NCBI GenBank assembly: GCA_023333625.1
Contig: CM041630.1
Span: 24,015,500-24,079,499, forward strand
Origin: Bothriochloa decipiens
Lineage: Eukaryota; Streptophyta; Magnoliopsida; Poales; Poaceae
DNA: 64,000 nt
Reading direction: 5' to 3'
Positions 34,501 to 45,429 of this stretch are shown piece by piece. Both the position numbers and the translations under genes were made by a program. Position 1 is the stretch's first letter, and the number at the start of each line of letters is the position of its first letter. The notes beneath the pieces were generated by a model. That model searched no databases, was not told the DNA's origin, and worked only from the letters and a program-made list of their open reading frames with translations.

Positions 34501-35469
34501 AGCTCCAAATGAATTTTCCCCCATAAGATATATTTCCCTGCTTACTTTCTAGTTGTTCTAGTTATATACTTGAGAAATAGAGACTGATTACCATTAACCA
34601 TCCTTGGTAAGTAAAGGAGCAAAATTGGTCGGTAGGGACTAATAATTGCACAAAACCACTTCAGTTTTTCGGATGGCCGCATATATCACACCATCATTGC
34701 AGTAACAAAAGATTCACAGGATAACAAGGACAAACCTTTAGCCTCAGCTTTAGTTCATCGAATTCCTCATCTGTCATGATGGGGTTGCCAGAGACATATG
34801 CCATGGAGGCTTCCAAAAGCTTTTGCTCATCTGGGCCTAACGACCAAGGCAAAAAGAAATGAACATCGATTAGGAATTGGCATGAGCAAATCGACCATTT
34901 CTGCCCGCTCGAGACAAACAAACAAAAAACGCTGTAAATGGACCTTACTTAGCATGACAACGCTGCTTCCTTCCCACATGAGCTCCTCCTTGAGGTTGTC
35001 GAACTCCTCGTTGGACATGATGGCCTTCTGGTCGTAATAGAAGGCCTATACATACCATGATGAACAGCAACTAAGATGCTGGATTAATTCGATTTTTCAC
35101 CACCAGCAGGTATCAACCAACAGGATAAATAAAAAGGGCACGTGCCTGCAGCGCCTGGAGGAACTCCTGCTCCATCTCCCCGATGGTCTTCTTCTGCTTG
35201 TGGTCGATGCTGCAGTAGGGGAGCACGTTGCTGTCCACCACCTCCTCTTCCACCTGCTGCTGCTGCACTTCGCCCTCGGAGGCGGCGCGAGGAGGCCTGC
35301 ACCAGCCGCGGCCGCGGGCGCGCGCTGGCACCGCCACCGTCCCGACGCGGCACCGCGGAGAGGTGGACGCCGCGGCAGCGCGGGGCGGCAACGACCGGCG
35401 CAGCACCACCGGGGGAGGGAGGAGAGAGGGCAGGCGGCACGGTAGCGAGAGCCGCGCGTCGGAGGCCAT
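31550..35469 (-). CDS. PGRL1: PGR5-like protein 1 (thylakoid cyclic electron flow), 328 aa, nine exons
   Basis: Exons on the minus strand are 35469-35146, 35045-34949, 34836-34736, 34076-34020, 33433-33357, 33200-33149, 31996-31886, 31807-31710 and 31619-31550, joining in frame to 328 residues. A Ser/Arg/Pro-rich plastid transit peptide fills about the first 60 residues. Two membrane segments lie at about 204-224 and 242-262. Six cysteines stand where PGRL1 proteins have theirs: C86, C187, and CxxC pairs C276/C279 and C304/C307. PGRL1 works with PGR5 in thylakoids in antimycin-sensitive cyclic electron flow around photosystem I, under thioredoxin control. All introns are GT-AG except the first, which starts GC (CAG|GCACGT). 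A SINE and two filler-type repeats lie in introns. Exons appear intact. Confidence 0.95.
32048..32264 (+). mobile_element. tRNA-derived SINE (217 bp) in PGRL1 intron 6
   Basis: Flanking repeats are TTCTTGGCTGG (32037-32047) and TTCTTAGCTGG (32265-32275). The head has an A-box-like TAGCTCGTGCGGCAGTG and a B-box-like GTTCGAACCCC. The tail is GGCGTC plus A8. It contains a 20-bp tandem repeat around AATTCCCACCGGGTTT. Confidence 0.8.
32497..32540. repeat. 15-bp direct repeat around a GCGTC-poly(A) filler, PGRL1 intron
   Basis: GTCTGATCTGTAATA and GTCTAATCTGTAATA flank TTGCGTCAAAAAAG. The filler has the same end (GCGTC plus A) as the SINE 230 bp away at 32048-32264. Confidence 0.68.
33706..33749. 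repeat. 15-bp direct repeat around an A-rich filler, PGRL1 intron
   Basis: AATAATGTCCAGTTA and AATAATGTCCAGGTA flank TGTTCCATAAAAAA. Confidence 0.62.
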
Positions 35470-36359
35470 GGCGGCGCGCACGGCGGATTGATCGGCGGGC
35501 TACGCTATCTACCAGCTGCTGGCGTGCCGGCGACGGCGAGACTACGGAGCCGGAGGGCGAGAGGAGGAGGGTCCCCGTGTGTGGCGCGAAATGCATGCGA
35601 AGGGATAAAGGCGGTGTAGCGAATCGGAGTGCGTGGTGGACGTCGAGACACTTGGTAACGGAAATAAAGCCTTCGCCGCCGTCAGTCCAACTCTGAACTG
35701 CGTGCAACGACGACCAACGATCGATCGAAAGAAAGCCGAAGCTGACATCCACATGGGTCTCCGTCCGGCCGGGCCATCGCAACGGGCGAGACGGCGACGC
35801 CTCGGCCACGTACAAAAAACGCTTGCTGTCTAGCTAGCTACGGCTAGTGTGTACAAGTCCCTGTGTGGATGGATGTGTGCAGAAAAATCGATGGCGAATC
35901 TAGAATAAATTGTTACGGGGTCAGTAGTCGGTACTGACTAGTATGATCTAGACATCTAGTGGTGATCTAATCTAACGCTATGGTTCCCGTCAACAAATAT
36001 AACACTATGGACTATACTCCCTTAGTCCCAAAATAAAAGCATTTATATGTCTTTTGGTGAGAGAAGATAAATGCTACAAGACATTACATATATGCTTCTA
36101 TAAGGATGTAATCACTGTATTCGCAAAAAAAAAAAGAAAAAGAGGATGTAATCACTGTAATTTGGAAAGAGAGAAAGTAGAAAAAGATAACTAGAGTTAG
36201 GTTGTCTTATACCTAGAAATGCACTTGTTATGCGGCAGAGAACAACATATTGTACAAGTCAAGCACTCATATGGAATGATAAAATAAGCAATATCATAGT
36301 AAGACAAAATAAAGTTCTTTTTGCAACAGTGGTAACCTCTTATAAATTCACTCCACGAG
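35470..36359. other. PGRL1 upstream region with MITE fragment
   Basis: The first 400 bases are GC-rich and probably hold the PGRL1 promoter and leader. Near 36013 the sequence ACTCCCTTAGTCCCAAAATA is a Stowaway-type MITE terminus without an obvious partner. No gene is seen. Confidence 0.45.
36103..36159. repeat. Perfect 17-bp direct repeat around a TTCGC-poly(A) filler
   Basis: AGGATGTAATCACTGTA occurs at 36103-36119 and 36143-36159. The 23-base filler is TTCGC followed by A-rich sequence. Together with 31139-31180 and 46678-46734 it shows the same TCGC-A(n) end as retroposon A. Confidence 0.75.
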
Positions 36360-36605
36360 TGCGGTCATTCATATTCTGAAAGCCAACTATTGCACCATCA
36401 TTTGAGATTGCATCAAAAAAAATCTTGTTCCACCAAAGCAAATGTCACAATAAATCATAAATTCATCTCTAATATGATTCGGTAGATCTGTCTTCACAAT
36501 TTTCAGTATTGAAAACATCTTTCTACAGATGTTGTGGCCATAGGAGGAAGTAACACAAGTTTCAAGTTTGAGTGATCGATATAGCAAACAAAAGACAATA
36601 TTTTT
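36360..36605 (-). pseudogene. Fragment of hAT-type transposase C-terminal dimerisation domain
   Basis: The minus strand translates to LPPMATTSVERCF and, after a frame change, SILKIVKTDLPNHIRDEFM. This is the signature of the hAT dimerisation domain found in plant TTF-type zinc-finger proteins. Only about 40 residues are recognisable and they are out of frame, so it is a decayed fragment. Confidence 0.7.
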
Positions 36606-37516
36606 TTTTTAAAAAAAAAATCCACCGTCATACTACCCAGGCAAGGTGTTTTACTCTCTGTGTTTGGGCTCTCGAGGCCTGTTTCTAACCTTTTGCCGAA
36701 TTAAGGAGGAAAGACGGCAGCCTGCATGAGCTCTGTGGGCTTCACCGTGTGAATTCGTTTGGCTGGGCCTGACCGAAATTAGGCTTCAAAGTTTCTAATC
36801 CTGACGTCTGCATGTAGAGAGAGGAAGATGTGCATGGCTCAGCTGCTAATTAGGCCCAAATAATTCTACCAGTACAAATTGAGGCCCAACTTGGCCTTGT
36901 GTCCTAAAACAACTAAAAACATATTAGAAATTTCTCGGAAAATAATATTTCTATGTTAGCTTTGCTCTTTCGATCCTTCAACAACAAAGCACGATTTAGT
37001 ATTTTATATAGAACTCTACAGAGGGTTGTTCAACAAGAATTCCGAAGGAGAGTATATTTTGACAATGATGATCAGAGAGTCAATGTAAGGGCCTTGCACA
37101 GAAGGGCAGCCGAGAGAAACTGGAGCTGACATTGTTCTTTCTGGCAATCAAATTTGGCTCGGTTTGATTGCTTGGCTTTGACGCTTGATTGTATTTTTAA
37201 TCGAGCTGATAGTTCTCAAACAAGCTCTAGGTGCCAAGCGATGACGCACGCTAGCTTAGTGTTTTACAGCAAAAAATAGATAGACGCAGAAAGCTCAGCA
37301 AATGCACCGGCCTAGTGTAAAAGTAATAAGACGATGACAGCATACAGAAACCATTCTAGTTCTAGTCGTAGAATGTGGCAATAGGACAAATAAGATTACC
37401 AGTGCAGTCACACCGAAGTCCTGCATTGTTTGATCTATCTCAGGGGCAAGCAATTGGTAAAGACTAAAGAGAGGCCGCCAGAGAACCAATTTCCTTATTT
37501 CCAATAACGACTTATG
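36606..37516. other. Intergenic region, nothing recognised
   Basis: AT-rich sequence, including a T10-A10 run at 36601-36620. No gene or element with clear ends is seen. Confidence 0.4.
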
Positions 37517-38559
37517 TTCAGAGCATCATTACATGTCCCCCTCATGTGAGGGCTAATTGTCCCTCAAGCTGCCGAACAACAATTTCTGTGCAGCTTGGGT
37601 TATTAGTTGCAACAACATCAAACTATCCATGCAGATTTACAAGCTGCAAGCCTGCAACTGCAAGTCACATGTGCACAACAAATGGCAAATATAGATCAGT
37701 GAGTGTTAGCCGGCACCACAACAGAGTTCTAGAAGCAGCAAATGAATAGGCTGAATTGCTGCCTGCAAAATGGTTCACTCGTTTTGTTATAATAAAAGGT
37801 TAGAAAGTGAGCAACCAATAAGCCCACTAGTGCTGTCTAGTAGACCAATGCAGCTAAGATGTAGGACTAGTCTGCTTCAGAAATCAGAACCCATTCTCCA
37901 AGAACCCAAATAGACAATTCAGTTGTCTGAAGGTGGGACTGACCAATAAAATCAGAAGAAAAAACAAAACACAGGTTTCGACACAGGCTTCAGAACCCAT
38001 TATAGGAAGATAAGATATTCTATGTTGACAGGAAAGTAATTCCACATATAACATCTGAAACTGATTAAGTTTTCTTCAGAGAGAGATTGCCTCCAGCACA
38101 TCTATTTTTTGTACAGCACAATGAATAAGACTCTTTGGTTCTAATAACTTTTGATGTTACTGCAAGCCTTCTATTTGAAATTGATTCATCTATGCACCAT
38201 TTGAAAGTTGCAACATATGCAAGATAATTTTATTTGGTCAGTAGAAATAAATACACAACAGAAACAAAATTTACAAAACAATTGCTCATTAGTAGTCACA
38301 AAAAACAAGTATGTGAATCATAAAACTTCTAGCCAAAAGTTCAAACTGTTCAACCTAGGCACAGATACCATCTATAAAGGTACACTGAATAAATGTCTCA
38401 GCATGTTGCCAATACTAATTAGATCAAAAGCATGATGAGGAATACATACTAGTTCGGACAGATCATTTTATGTGAGCCTACTAGAATTTAACAAGTTCGC
38501 TGGCAGGTCAAACTTAGAGCACATAGTCTTGGTGCCTACTAGTTTGTGAGAGTTGGTGA
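37517..38559. repeat. Duplicated 3' flank of F-box gene 2 (partner 41290-44049)
   Basis: From about 37540 this region matches 41290 onward with few differences, for example ATTTCTGTGCAGCTTGGGTT, GTTAGCCGGCACCACAACAG and AGCCCACTAGTGCTGTCTAG. The partner is interrupted by a retroposon at 41926-43686. A more distant third copy is seen at about 40340-40530. Confidence 0.85.
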
Positions 38560-39708
38560 TTATGCAAAATAAGGGACATAACCGGCAAAACCAAACGGCA
38601 TTTTCTGATCTTCAAAGTTGGCAATAACATTCACTTCCTTACGGTCCATGTCATATGCTATCAGTTTACAGCTCAAGGACTGAAAAAAGAAAACCACATT
38701 ACAGTCTTGATGAATGCCAGCGACCTCAAAGTCCGAAATATCGGTAGCCAATTCTCCAAAGATCTCCACAGAGCTCACAGTATGCTTCAACACCCATTCT
38801 TGAGTATCATAATCATGGAGAACCCAGATGGACAACTTGCAGTTGTCATCATAAGCATCTAATATTTCTCGAGTCATGTAATGTATGCACCCTTGGGATT
38901 GTGCTAAATAACAAAAGCGGTGCCCTCCATCAGGCATATCTGGCACTGTGATCATCCTTCTTGCCTTTCCTTCTACATTTACAGCAAGTATCCGAAGTTC
39001 CTGGTCCCCAACTATGAAATGCATGAAGCCACTAACAAAGGCATACCAGCGTACCCTATGAGATAGCTTAACATGATGATGCCACCCTACCATTGGCCCT
39101 TGCATTTCTTGATAGACAATTTGGTTGCGACTCCAGGTCCCAGTTTCAGATGAGTAAGCATGCAGAGACACCAACACCTCGTCTGCCATGGACATCTGGA
39201 ACTGGACCAAGTGGAAGTGAGAGGATACAGCCTGATCGAAAGCCAAATGGGCACTGGTCTCCAGATCCAGAGAGCCACAAGTGGGCACGGCTGCCCATCT
39301 CTTGGTGTTCGGGTTGCACACGATATAACCCAATGCCAGCTGCTCCTGGTGGTGCCCGAAGAGGACAAGACCATTGCAGGAATCCAGTAATTGGAGCTTC
39401 TGGATCCCAGGCCGTTCCGTCAGGAAGGAGAAGCCAGGGTCGACGTCCAGAGGCACGGATCTCGCTGCCAGATCGATAAAACTGAGACTGATACTGAGAC
39501 TGACCATGTCTCCCTCTACGAAGAAGAATCCTTGCATAGCTTGGGGCAGCTTCTTCCGGTGGTGAGGGTCGGCAATGAGGTCCCGCCAGGCCTTGGAGAC
39601 GCACTTGAAGCGGCAGAGGGACTTGGCAGGGACGCGGGAGAGGATCTCCAGCCGGGGGTCATCATGGAGGGCGGCCACCGCGCCCTCGCTCTTCTTGGAG
39701 CAGTCCAT
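38560..39708 (-). CDS. F-box protein 2 (likely intact, slightly short C-terminus), 382 aa
   Basis: It is an uninterrupted single coding exon starting at ATG 39708 (MDCSKKSEG). The F-box occupies about residues 12-50 (DDPRLEILSRVPAKSLCRF, then VSKAWRDLI), followed by a plant F-box-associated region with GYIVCNPNTKRW, LHAYSSETGTWS and LHDYDTQEWVLK. F-box proteins bind Skp1 and bring substrates to SCF ubiquitin ligases; the substrate is unknown. The conserved end reads YVPYFA followed by TAA, where both relatives read YFAESPALTD or similar. A GAA-to-TAA change has therefore removed about seven residues. A 5' UTR intron is likely, with its acceptor about 20 bases upstream of the ATG. This is the only copy of the three with an open frame. 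Confidence 0.85.
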   Translation of the reverse strand: MDCSKKSEGAVAALHDDPRLEILSRVPAKSLCRFKCVSKAWRDLIADPHHRKKLPQAMQGFFFVEGDMVSLSISLSFIDLAARSVPLDVDPGFSFLTERPGIQKLQLLDSCNGLVLFGHHQEQLALGYIVCNPNTKRWAAVPTCGSLDLETSAHLAFDQAVSSHFHLVQFQMSMADEVLVSLHAYSSETGTWSRNQIVYQEMQGPMVGWHHHVKLSHRVRWYAFVSGFMHFIVGDQELRILAVNVEGKARRMITVPDMPDGGHRFCYLAQSQGCIHYMTREILDAYDDNCKLSIWVLHDYDTQEWVLKHTVSSVEIFGELATDISDFEVAGIHQDCNVVFFFQSLSCKLIAYDMDRKEVNVIANFEDQKMPFGFAGYVPYFA

Positions 39709-41265
39709 GCCTGCCACCGAGAGCGATCTGTGGAATGGGATGAGATGAAAATGTCAGTGAATGCTCGCGCGAGCAAGATGAGCCGTGAAGAGAGCTTTAC
39801 CAGCCGCCGGAGATGGCGGCGATCGACGGCGCCGACGCGGGGAGGGATTTCGAGGAAATTTCCCAACCCTAGAATATAGCCGACGGAGCAAGCAGATGAG
39901 CCGTGTTTTAAGGGCAAGTCTGTTTGGACTTCGCGATGTGCATTTCTGAAATCGATTTTGGGCTGGGCCTGCCTTTGAGCAAATGAGCCCACAAGGTTTT
40001 TCACCCAGTAAAATTCAGGCCTAATTTGGCCCATATTGACACTATCTCAATATTGTTATTTCGAGAATCTTGTGTAAAAAAATAAAATGCGATTTTCTGA
40101 TTGTGCATATACGAATACTAGTATAGCGCTTTCAAATGTGAGAGCTAATCCTCCAAATACCAACGTGACAACAATGAAAACTAACCTACGGAACAGCTCT
40201 ACTATTACATCATCCGGCAAGGGAAGAGCTGAGCCACCAGAGCTAATTCTGGGAAAAAAAATCATTTTAAATTTTTATTTAACATAGTGGGGAAAAGGAA
40301 TAAGATAGATGTCTGCCTTCAAAATGCTTCAACTAGTTTTTGAACTTGCAAGTCACAGGTGCACAAACAAATGGCGAATTTAGATCTGTGTGATATTGCT
40401 AGTGCTAAATAGAATGAGAGAGGCTGGATGGCTATCTGCAAAATACTTCAGTCCTTTCGTTCCAAAAGCTTATCTGCAACAAGTCCACTGGTGCTATCTT
40501 GCTAGTAGACCAATATTGCTAAAACATAGGGTCATTCCACGTGTAAGACGTACTGCTAAGTTCAGTTTTGGACTGCATGCCAATCCTGAGGTGTACTGTT
40601 CGTAGTGTATGATTGCAAGCAGTAATGTTTGATTGGTGGAACACTAGAACCACATGATCTTGCCAAGAATGTGATGGCTCGATTTCACATGTCTCAGAAA
40701 TCATTACCAAAGATCTTCAGGCCTCTAAAGTATACAGGATGGCAAAAGAAAGATGACTGAAGGCCAGATAACACGATAACATATTATGTCCAAAAAATGG
40801 CCAGGATCCAATAGAGGTTCAATTTATATGGGACATTTCCAATTTACCTACAGGGGTAGCGTCAAGTATAACTTTTAATACGCAACGGACTTAACAAGTT
40901 AAAATTCAGTATTCATCCTTCGATGTACTTTCCTCTGACAGTTTCCTCTTTCCTGAACTGTCCACACACTAGCTACTCATCATAGCCTCTGATTTAGTGC
41001 AACTTCATCACGAGGAAAACAAGCAAAATTCAGAGTTTACACAATTACTATGGGTACTCTTTCGGTATTTGAGTTTGTCGAATCACAACTGGGAAGTTCT
41101 CAATTATCATGCTGCCTGTGATGTTGGAAAACTCTTCCCAAAGATGAAATGGCTCGGCTACTGCATAGGGCCAATACTACTATCAATGTTGTTTGATAAT
41201 TGCCTGAGTGATTTTGCATGACTTAATTTGTATGGTTTTTCCTTCAGACCTTCAACCTTGCAACA
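39709..41265. other. F-box 2 promoter and spacer with a third, decayed repeat copy
   Basis: 39709-39900 is the 5' leader and probable UTR intron; 39900-40050 matches 46570-46680 upstream of F-box pseudogene 3. About 40340-40530 is a diverged third copy of the F-box 3' flank, for example TGCAAGTCACAGGTGCACAA against TGCAAGTCACATGTGCACAA near 37660. No F-box coding sequence accompanies it. The rest is unremarkable. Confidence 0.6.
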
Positions 41266-41925
41266 TTATCTCTCTCCCTTCATGACCTAAGGTCATTCAT
41301 GTGAGGCTTAATAGTCCCTCAAGCTTCAGAACAACAATTTCTGTGCAGCTTGGGTTTATTAGTTGCAACAAGATCAAACTATCCATGCAGGTTTACAAGC
41401 TGCGACTGCAAGGCACATGTAACAAATGGAAAATATAGATCAGTGAGTGTTAGCCGGCACCACAACAGAGTTCTAGAAGCAGCAAAATGAATAGGCCGGA
41501 TTGCTGCCTGCAAAATGATTCCCTCGTTTTGTTATAATAAAAGGTTAGAAAGTGAGCAACCAATAAGCCCACTAGTGCTGTCTAGTAGACCAATGCAGCT
41601 AAGATGTAGGACTAGTCTGCTTCATAACCCATTCCCCAAGAACCCAAATAGACAATTCAGTTGTCTACAGGTAGGACTGACCAATAAAATCAGAAGAAAA
41701 ACAAAACACAGGTTTCGACACAGGCTTCAGAACCCATTATAGGAAGATAAGATATCCTATGTTGACAGAAAGTAATTCTACATATAACATCTGAAACTGA
41801 TTAAGTTTTCTTCAGAGAGAGATTGCCTCCAGCACATCTAATTTTTGTACAACACAATGAATAAGACTCTTTGGTTCTAATAACTTTTGATGTTACTGCA
41901 TTTCTTCCATTTGAAATTGATTCAT

Positions 41926-43686
41926 GGGACCCCCCCCCCCCCCCGCGTCGTCCCGCGACAGGGGCGACTCGGGGGCGACTCCCCGCCGCCGCTTCTCCAG
42001 CTCCACCGCCGCGCCACCCCCCGTCCGCCGCCGCGCTCCAGCTAGCGGCGGCGGCGGCCCGCCTCGGCGCCCAAAAAGGCCCCCCGCGGCTGCCTCCACC
42101 TCTCTCCTTCCTCTCCTTCACCCCCGACGACACGGTAGCACCTTTTCTTCTCCGGAGCAGTGACCAGCGGCTGGCTCATGGGCTCCTGATCCATGCTCCC
42201 TGGGGCCGGATCCGGCATCCCCCGCCGCGGATCCGTCACCGCCAGGGCTGATGGCGCGCCGTTGGCGGTTGGCTCGGCGGCGGCCGGAGCACTCGCCCCC
42301 CCTCCTTGACGGCTCTGCTGGCGGTGGAGTCCAGGCATGGGGGCACCTTATCCGGTGCCCTCACCATGCGCGGGCTGCTCCGGCGGCCTATGGCTGTTGG
42401 TGGCCTCCGGCGGCCTATGGCTGTTGGTGGCCTCCGGTGGCCAGCCTGCTAGGGCTGCAGCGCCTCCGGTTCTCCTGCATCGTCCTCAGCAACTGCGCGC
42501 TCTTGGCCATGGACTCCACCATCTTGAGGTTCGTCAAAATGGTTTGTAGTGGAAAACAGTCGGGAGGCTCTGCAGCGAAGTAGGCACGGGCGTGCAGTTC
42601 GGCCGTGGGCATGCCGGCAGTGGGGCAGCGTGCCTGTGTTCCTTCTCTGTGTTTTTGCAGGGCCAGTAGAAACACATGCGTGCAGTTTGGCCGCGGGCTT
42701 GCCAGCGGTGGGGCTGCGTGCCTGTGAAGCTCCATCTGACGAAACCTGGGTGAAAACCTTGCCTGCCTGCTAGCCGGCGGCAGTGGCGCAGTTTGTGTCA
42801 TATCCCTCCCTGGAGGTGTTGTCGAAGGTTTCGTTTGCTAGTGGTGGTGGTCGACCAAATTCATCTTGCTGGTTTGGGTTGGATTCTATAGGCGAAAGCT
42901 TTATCCGGCTTTGTCCGGTCCAGCGACGATGGCGCACCTAGCGTCATTCTCCTCCTTGGAGGCGTCGTTGAAGTTTTTGCTGCCACTGCTCCCTACTCTG
43001 ACCTAAGACTGTGGCCTCTGTTGATGTCGCCTCCTTGATGAGCCCTTCGTCCTCTCCATCCTCTCCTTCGTGCTCCTCGTTCCTCTCCTGGGTTACTTTG
43101 GCCCAGTTGCTAGTTGTTGTCGTTGCTTCAACAAGTGTTGTCTCTGGCACCTCTGCTCCGTCGACGCTCTCCTAGATGGTGCAGAGTAAATCCTATGCCG
43201 GGTGGGGCCCGGATGTGCTGTAGGTCTCACCATCAGATTGAAGGTCACCGTGTCCGGTGATCTTGGGCTCGCGTGGCCGTCACCATTCTTAGTCCCCATT
43301 CCATTGTTTGTTCCCATTCCATATTTCGCGTCTCAGGTGGAGGGCAGCAACAGAGCGGCGTAGCCACGACGAGTGGTGTTGGGCACAAAGGCTCCGGTGA
43401 AAACGACGAGTATGTGGCTCGGTGGTGGCGCAAATCGGAGATTGGTTAGCGGCTCTCGACTGGTGTCTAGACTTATCCTAGGGTTTCTCCTTCCCCTGCT
43501 AGTTTGTTGATGGTGTCGTTGTTGTGTCATTGTTCTATTGTTGTAATCCCTCTCGCCCCTATTGTACTTCTCTATTATCCATGTAAACACTAGGTGCCTG
43601 GCACCCTCCGTTACACCGGCTTGCCGGAATCAATGGAAAATTATTTAGGTGGGGCTCTCCCCCCTCCGGTGCATGTTTTCAAAAAA
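41926..43686 (+). mobile_element. Poly(A)-tailed retroposon B, about 1.76 kb, no recognisable ORF
   Basis: The 12-bp repeat AAATTGATTCAT lies at 41914-41925 and 43687-43698. The uninterrupted site is visible in the paralogous flank near 38180, which proves insertion after the F-box duplication. The body begins GGGAC plus a C run and GGGGCGACTCGGGGGC, is very GC-rich, and ends in GCATGTTTTC plus poly(A). A tandem pair of about 29 bp (GGCCTATGGCTGTTGGTGG) lies near 42387-42440. No reverse transcriptase is seen, so it is non-autonomous. Internal reading frames are not credible genes. Confidence 0.82.
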
Positions 43687-44049
43687 AAATTGATTCATCT
43701 ATGCACAATTTGAAAGTTGCAACATATGCAAGATAACTTTATTTGGTCAGCAGAAATAAATACACAATAGAAACAAAATTCACAAAACAATTGCTCATTA
43801 GTACAGTCACAAAAATGAAGTATGTGAATCATAAAGATTCTAGCCAAAAGTTCAAATTGTTCACCTAGGCACAGATATCATCTATAAAAGTACACTACAT
43901 AAATGTCTCAACAGGCTGCCAATACTAATTAGATCAAAAGTATGATGGCGAATACATACTAGTGCGGACAGGATCATTTTACCTGAGCCTACTAGAACTT
44001 AACAAGTTTGCTAGCAAGTCACACTCAGAGTACGTAGTCTTGGTGCCTA

Positions 44050-45212
44050 CTAGTCTGTGAGAGCTGGTGATTCTGCGAAATAGGGGACATAACTGGCAAA
44101 ACCAAACGGCATTTTCTGATCTTCCCAAGTGGCAATAACATTCACTTCCTTACGGTCCATGTCGTATGCTATTAGTTTACAGCTCAAGGACTGAAACAAG
44201 AAAACCACATTACAGTCTTGATGCATGCCAATGACCTCAAAGTCCAAAATGTGGTCAGCCAATTCTCCAGAGCTCACAGTGTGCTTCAACACCCATTCTT
44301 GTGTATCATAATCCAGGAGAACCTAGATGGATAGTTTGCCGCTATCATCATAAGCATCTGATAGTTCCTGAGTCATGTAATGCATGCACCCTTGGGACCG
44401 TGCTAAATAACAGAAGTGGTGGCCTACATCAGGCATATTTGGCACAGCGATCATCCTTCTTGCCTTTCCTTCTACATCTACACAAACCATCTGAAGTTGA
44501 TCCAAGTCCCCAAATATAAAATGCAGGAAGCCATTAACAAAGGCACATCGGCATTTCAAATGAGATAGTTTGATAAGATGATGCCACCCTACCATTGGTC
44601 CTTGCTTTTCTTGAGAGACAACTTGGTTGCGACTCCATGTCCCAGTTTTAGATGAGTAAGCATGCAGAGACACCAACATCTCGTCTGTCGTGGACATCTG
44701 GAACTGAACCAAGTGGAAGTGAGAGGATACAACCTGATCGTAAGCTAAATAGGCACTGGAATAGGCGCTGGTCTCCAGATCCAGAGAGCCATAAGTGGGC
44801 ACGGTTGTCCATCTCTTGGTGGTCGGGTTGCACACAATATAGCCCAATTCCTGCCGCCCTGGTGGTGCCCGAAGAGTACAAGACCATTGCAGGAGCCCAG
44901 TAATTGGAGCTTCTGGATCCCATGCAGGAAGGCGAAGCCAGGGTCGATGTCCAGAGGCACGGATCTCGCTGCCAGATCGATGAAACTGGGACGGGCACTG
45001 TGACAGACCATATCTAATTCTACGAAGAAGAATCCTTGCATAGCTTGGGGCAGCTTCTTCCTGTGGTGAGGGTAGGCAATGAGGTCCTGCCAGGCCTTAG
45101 AGACGCACTTGAACCGGCAGAGGGACTTGGCAGGGACGCAGGAGAGGATCTCCAGCAGGGAATCATTAGGAAGGGTGGCCACCGCGCCCTTGCTCTTCTT
45201 GGAGCAGTCCAT
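44050..45212 (-). pseudogene. F-box protein pseudogene 3
   Basis: It starts MDCSKKSKG at ATG 45212 and matches F-box gene 2 closely. A one-base deletion near 44849-44862 breaks the frame in GHHQ...GYIVCNP. In the restored frame TAG replaces the TGG of LSIWVLHDYD at about 44320-44325. Homology then runs to the natural stop at 44050, after YFAESPALTD. It is thus a recent tandem copy that has lost function. Its upstream region is interrupted by the Mutator-like element at 45430. Confidence 0.88.
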
Positions 45213-45429
45213 GCCAATGCCACCGAGAGCGATCTGCAGGGTGGGGATCGATCGACATCGAAATGTCAGTGAATGCACGCGTGTGAGAAAGAAAACAATG
45301 GCAACAGATAGGTGAAGGTCGAGCTTTACCAGCCGATGAGATGGCCAAGATCGACGGCGCCGACGCGCGGTGGTGCGGAGGAAGGAGATTGGGAAAATTT
45401 CTTCAACCCTAGAAGAAGAGCTGAAGAGC

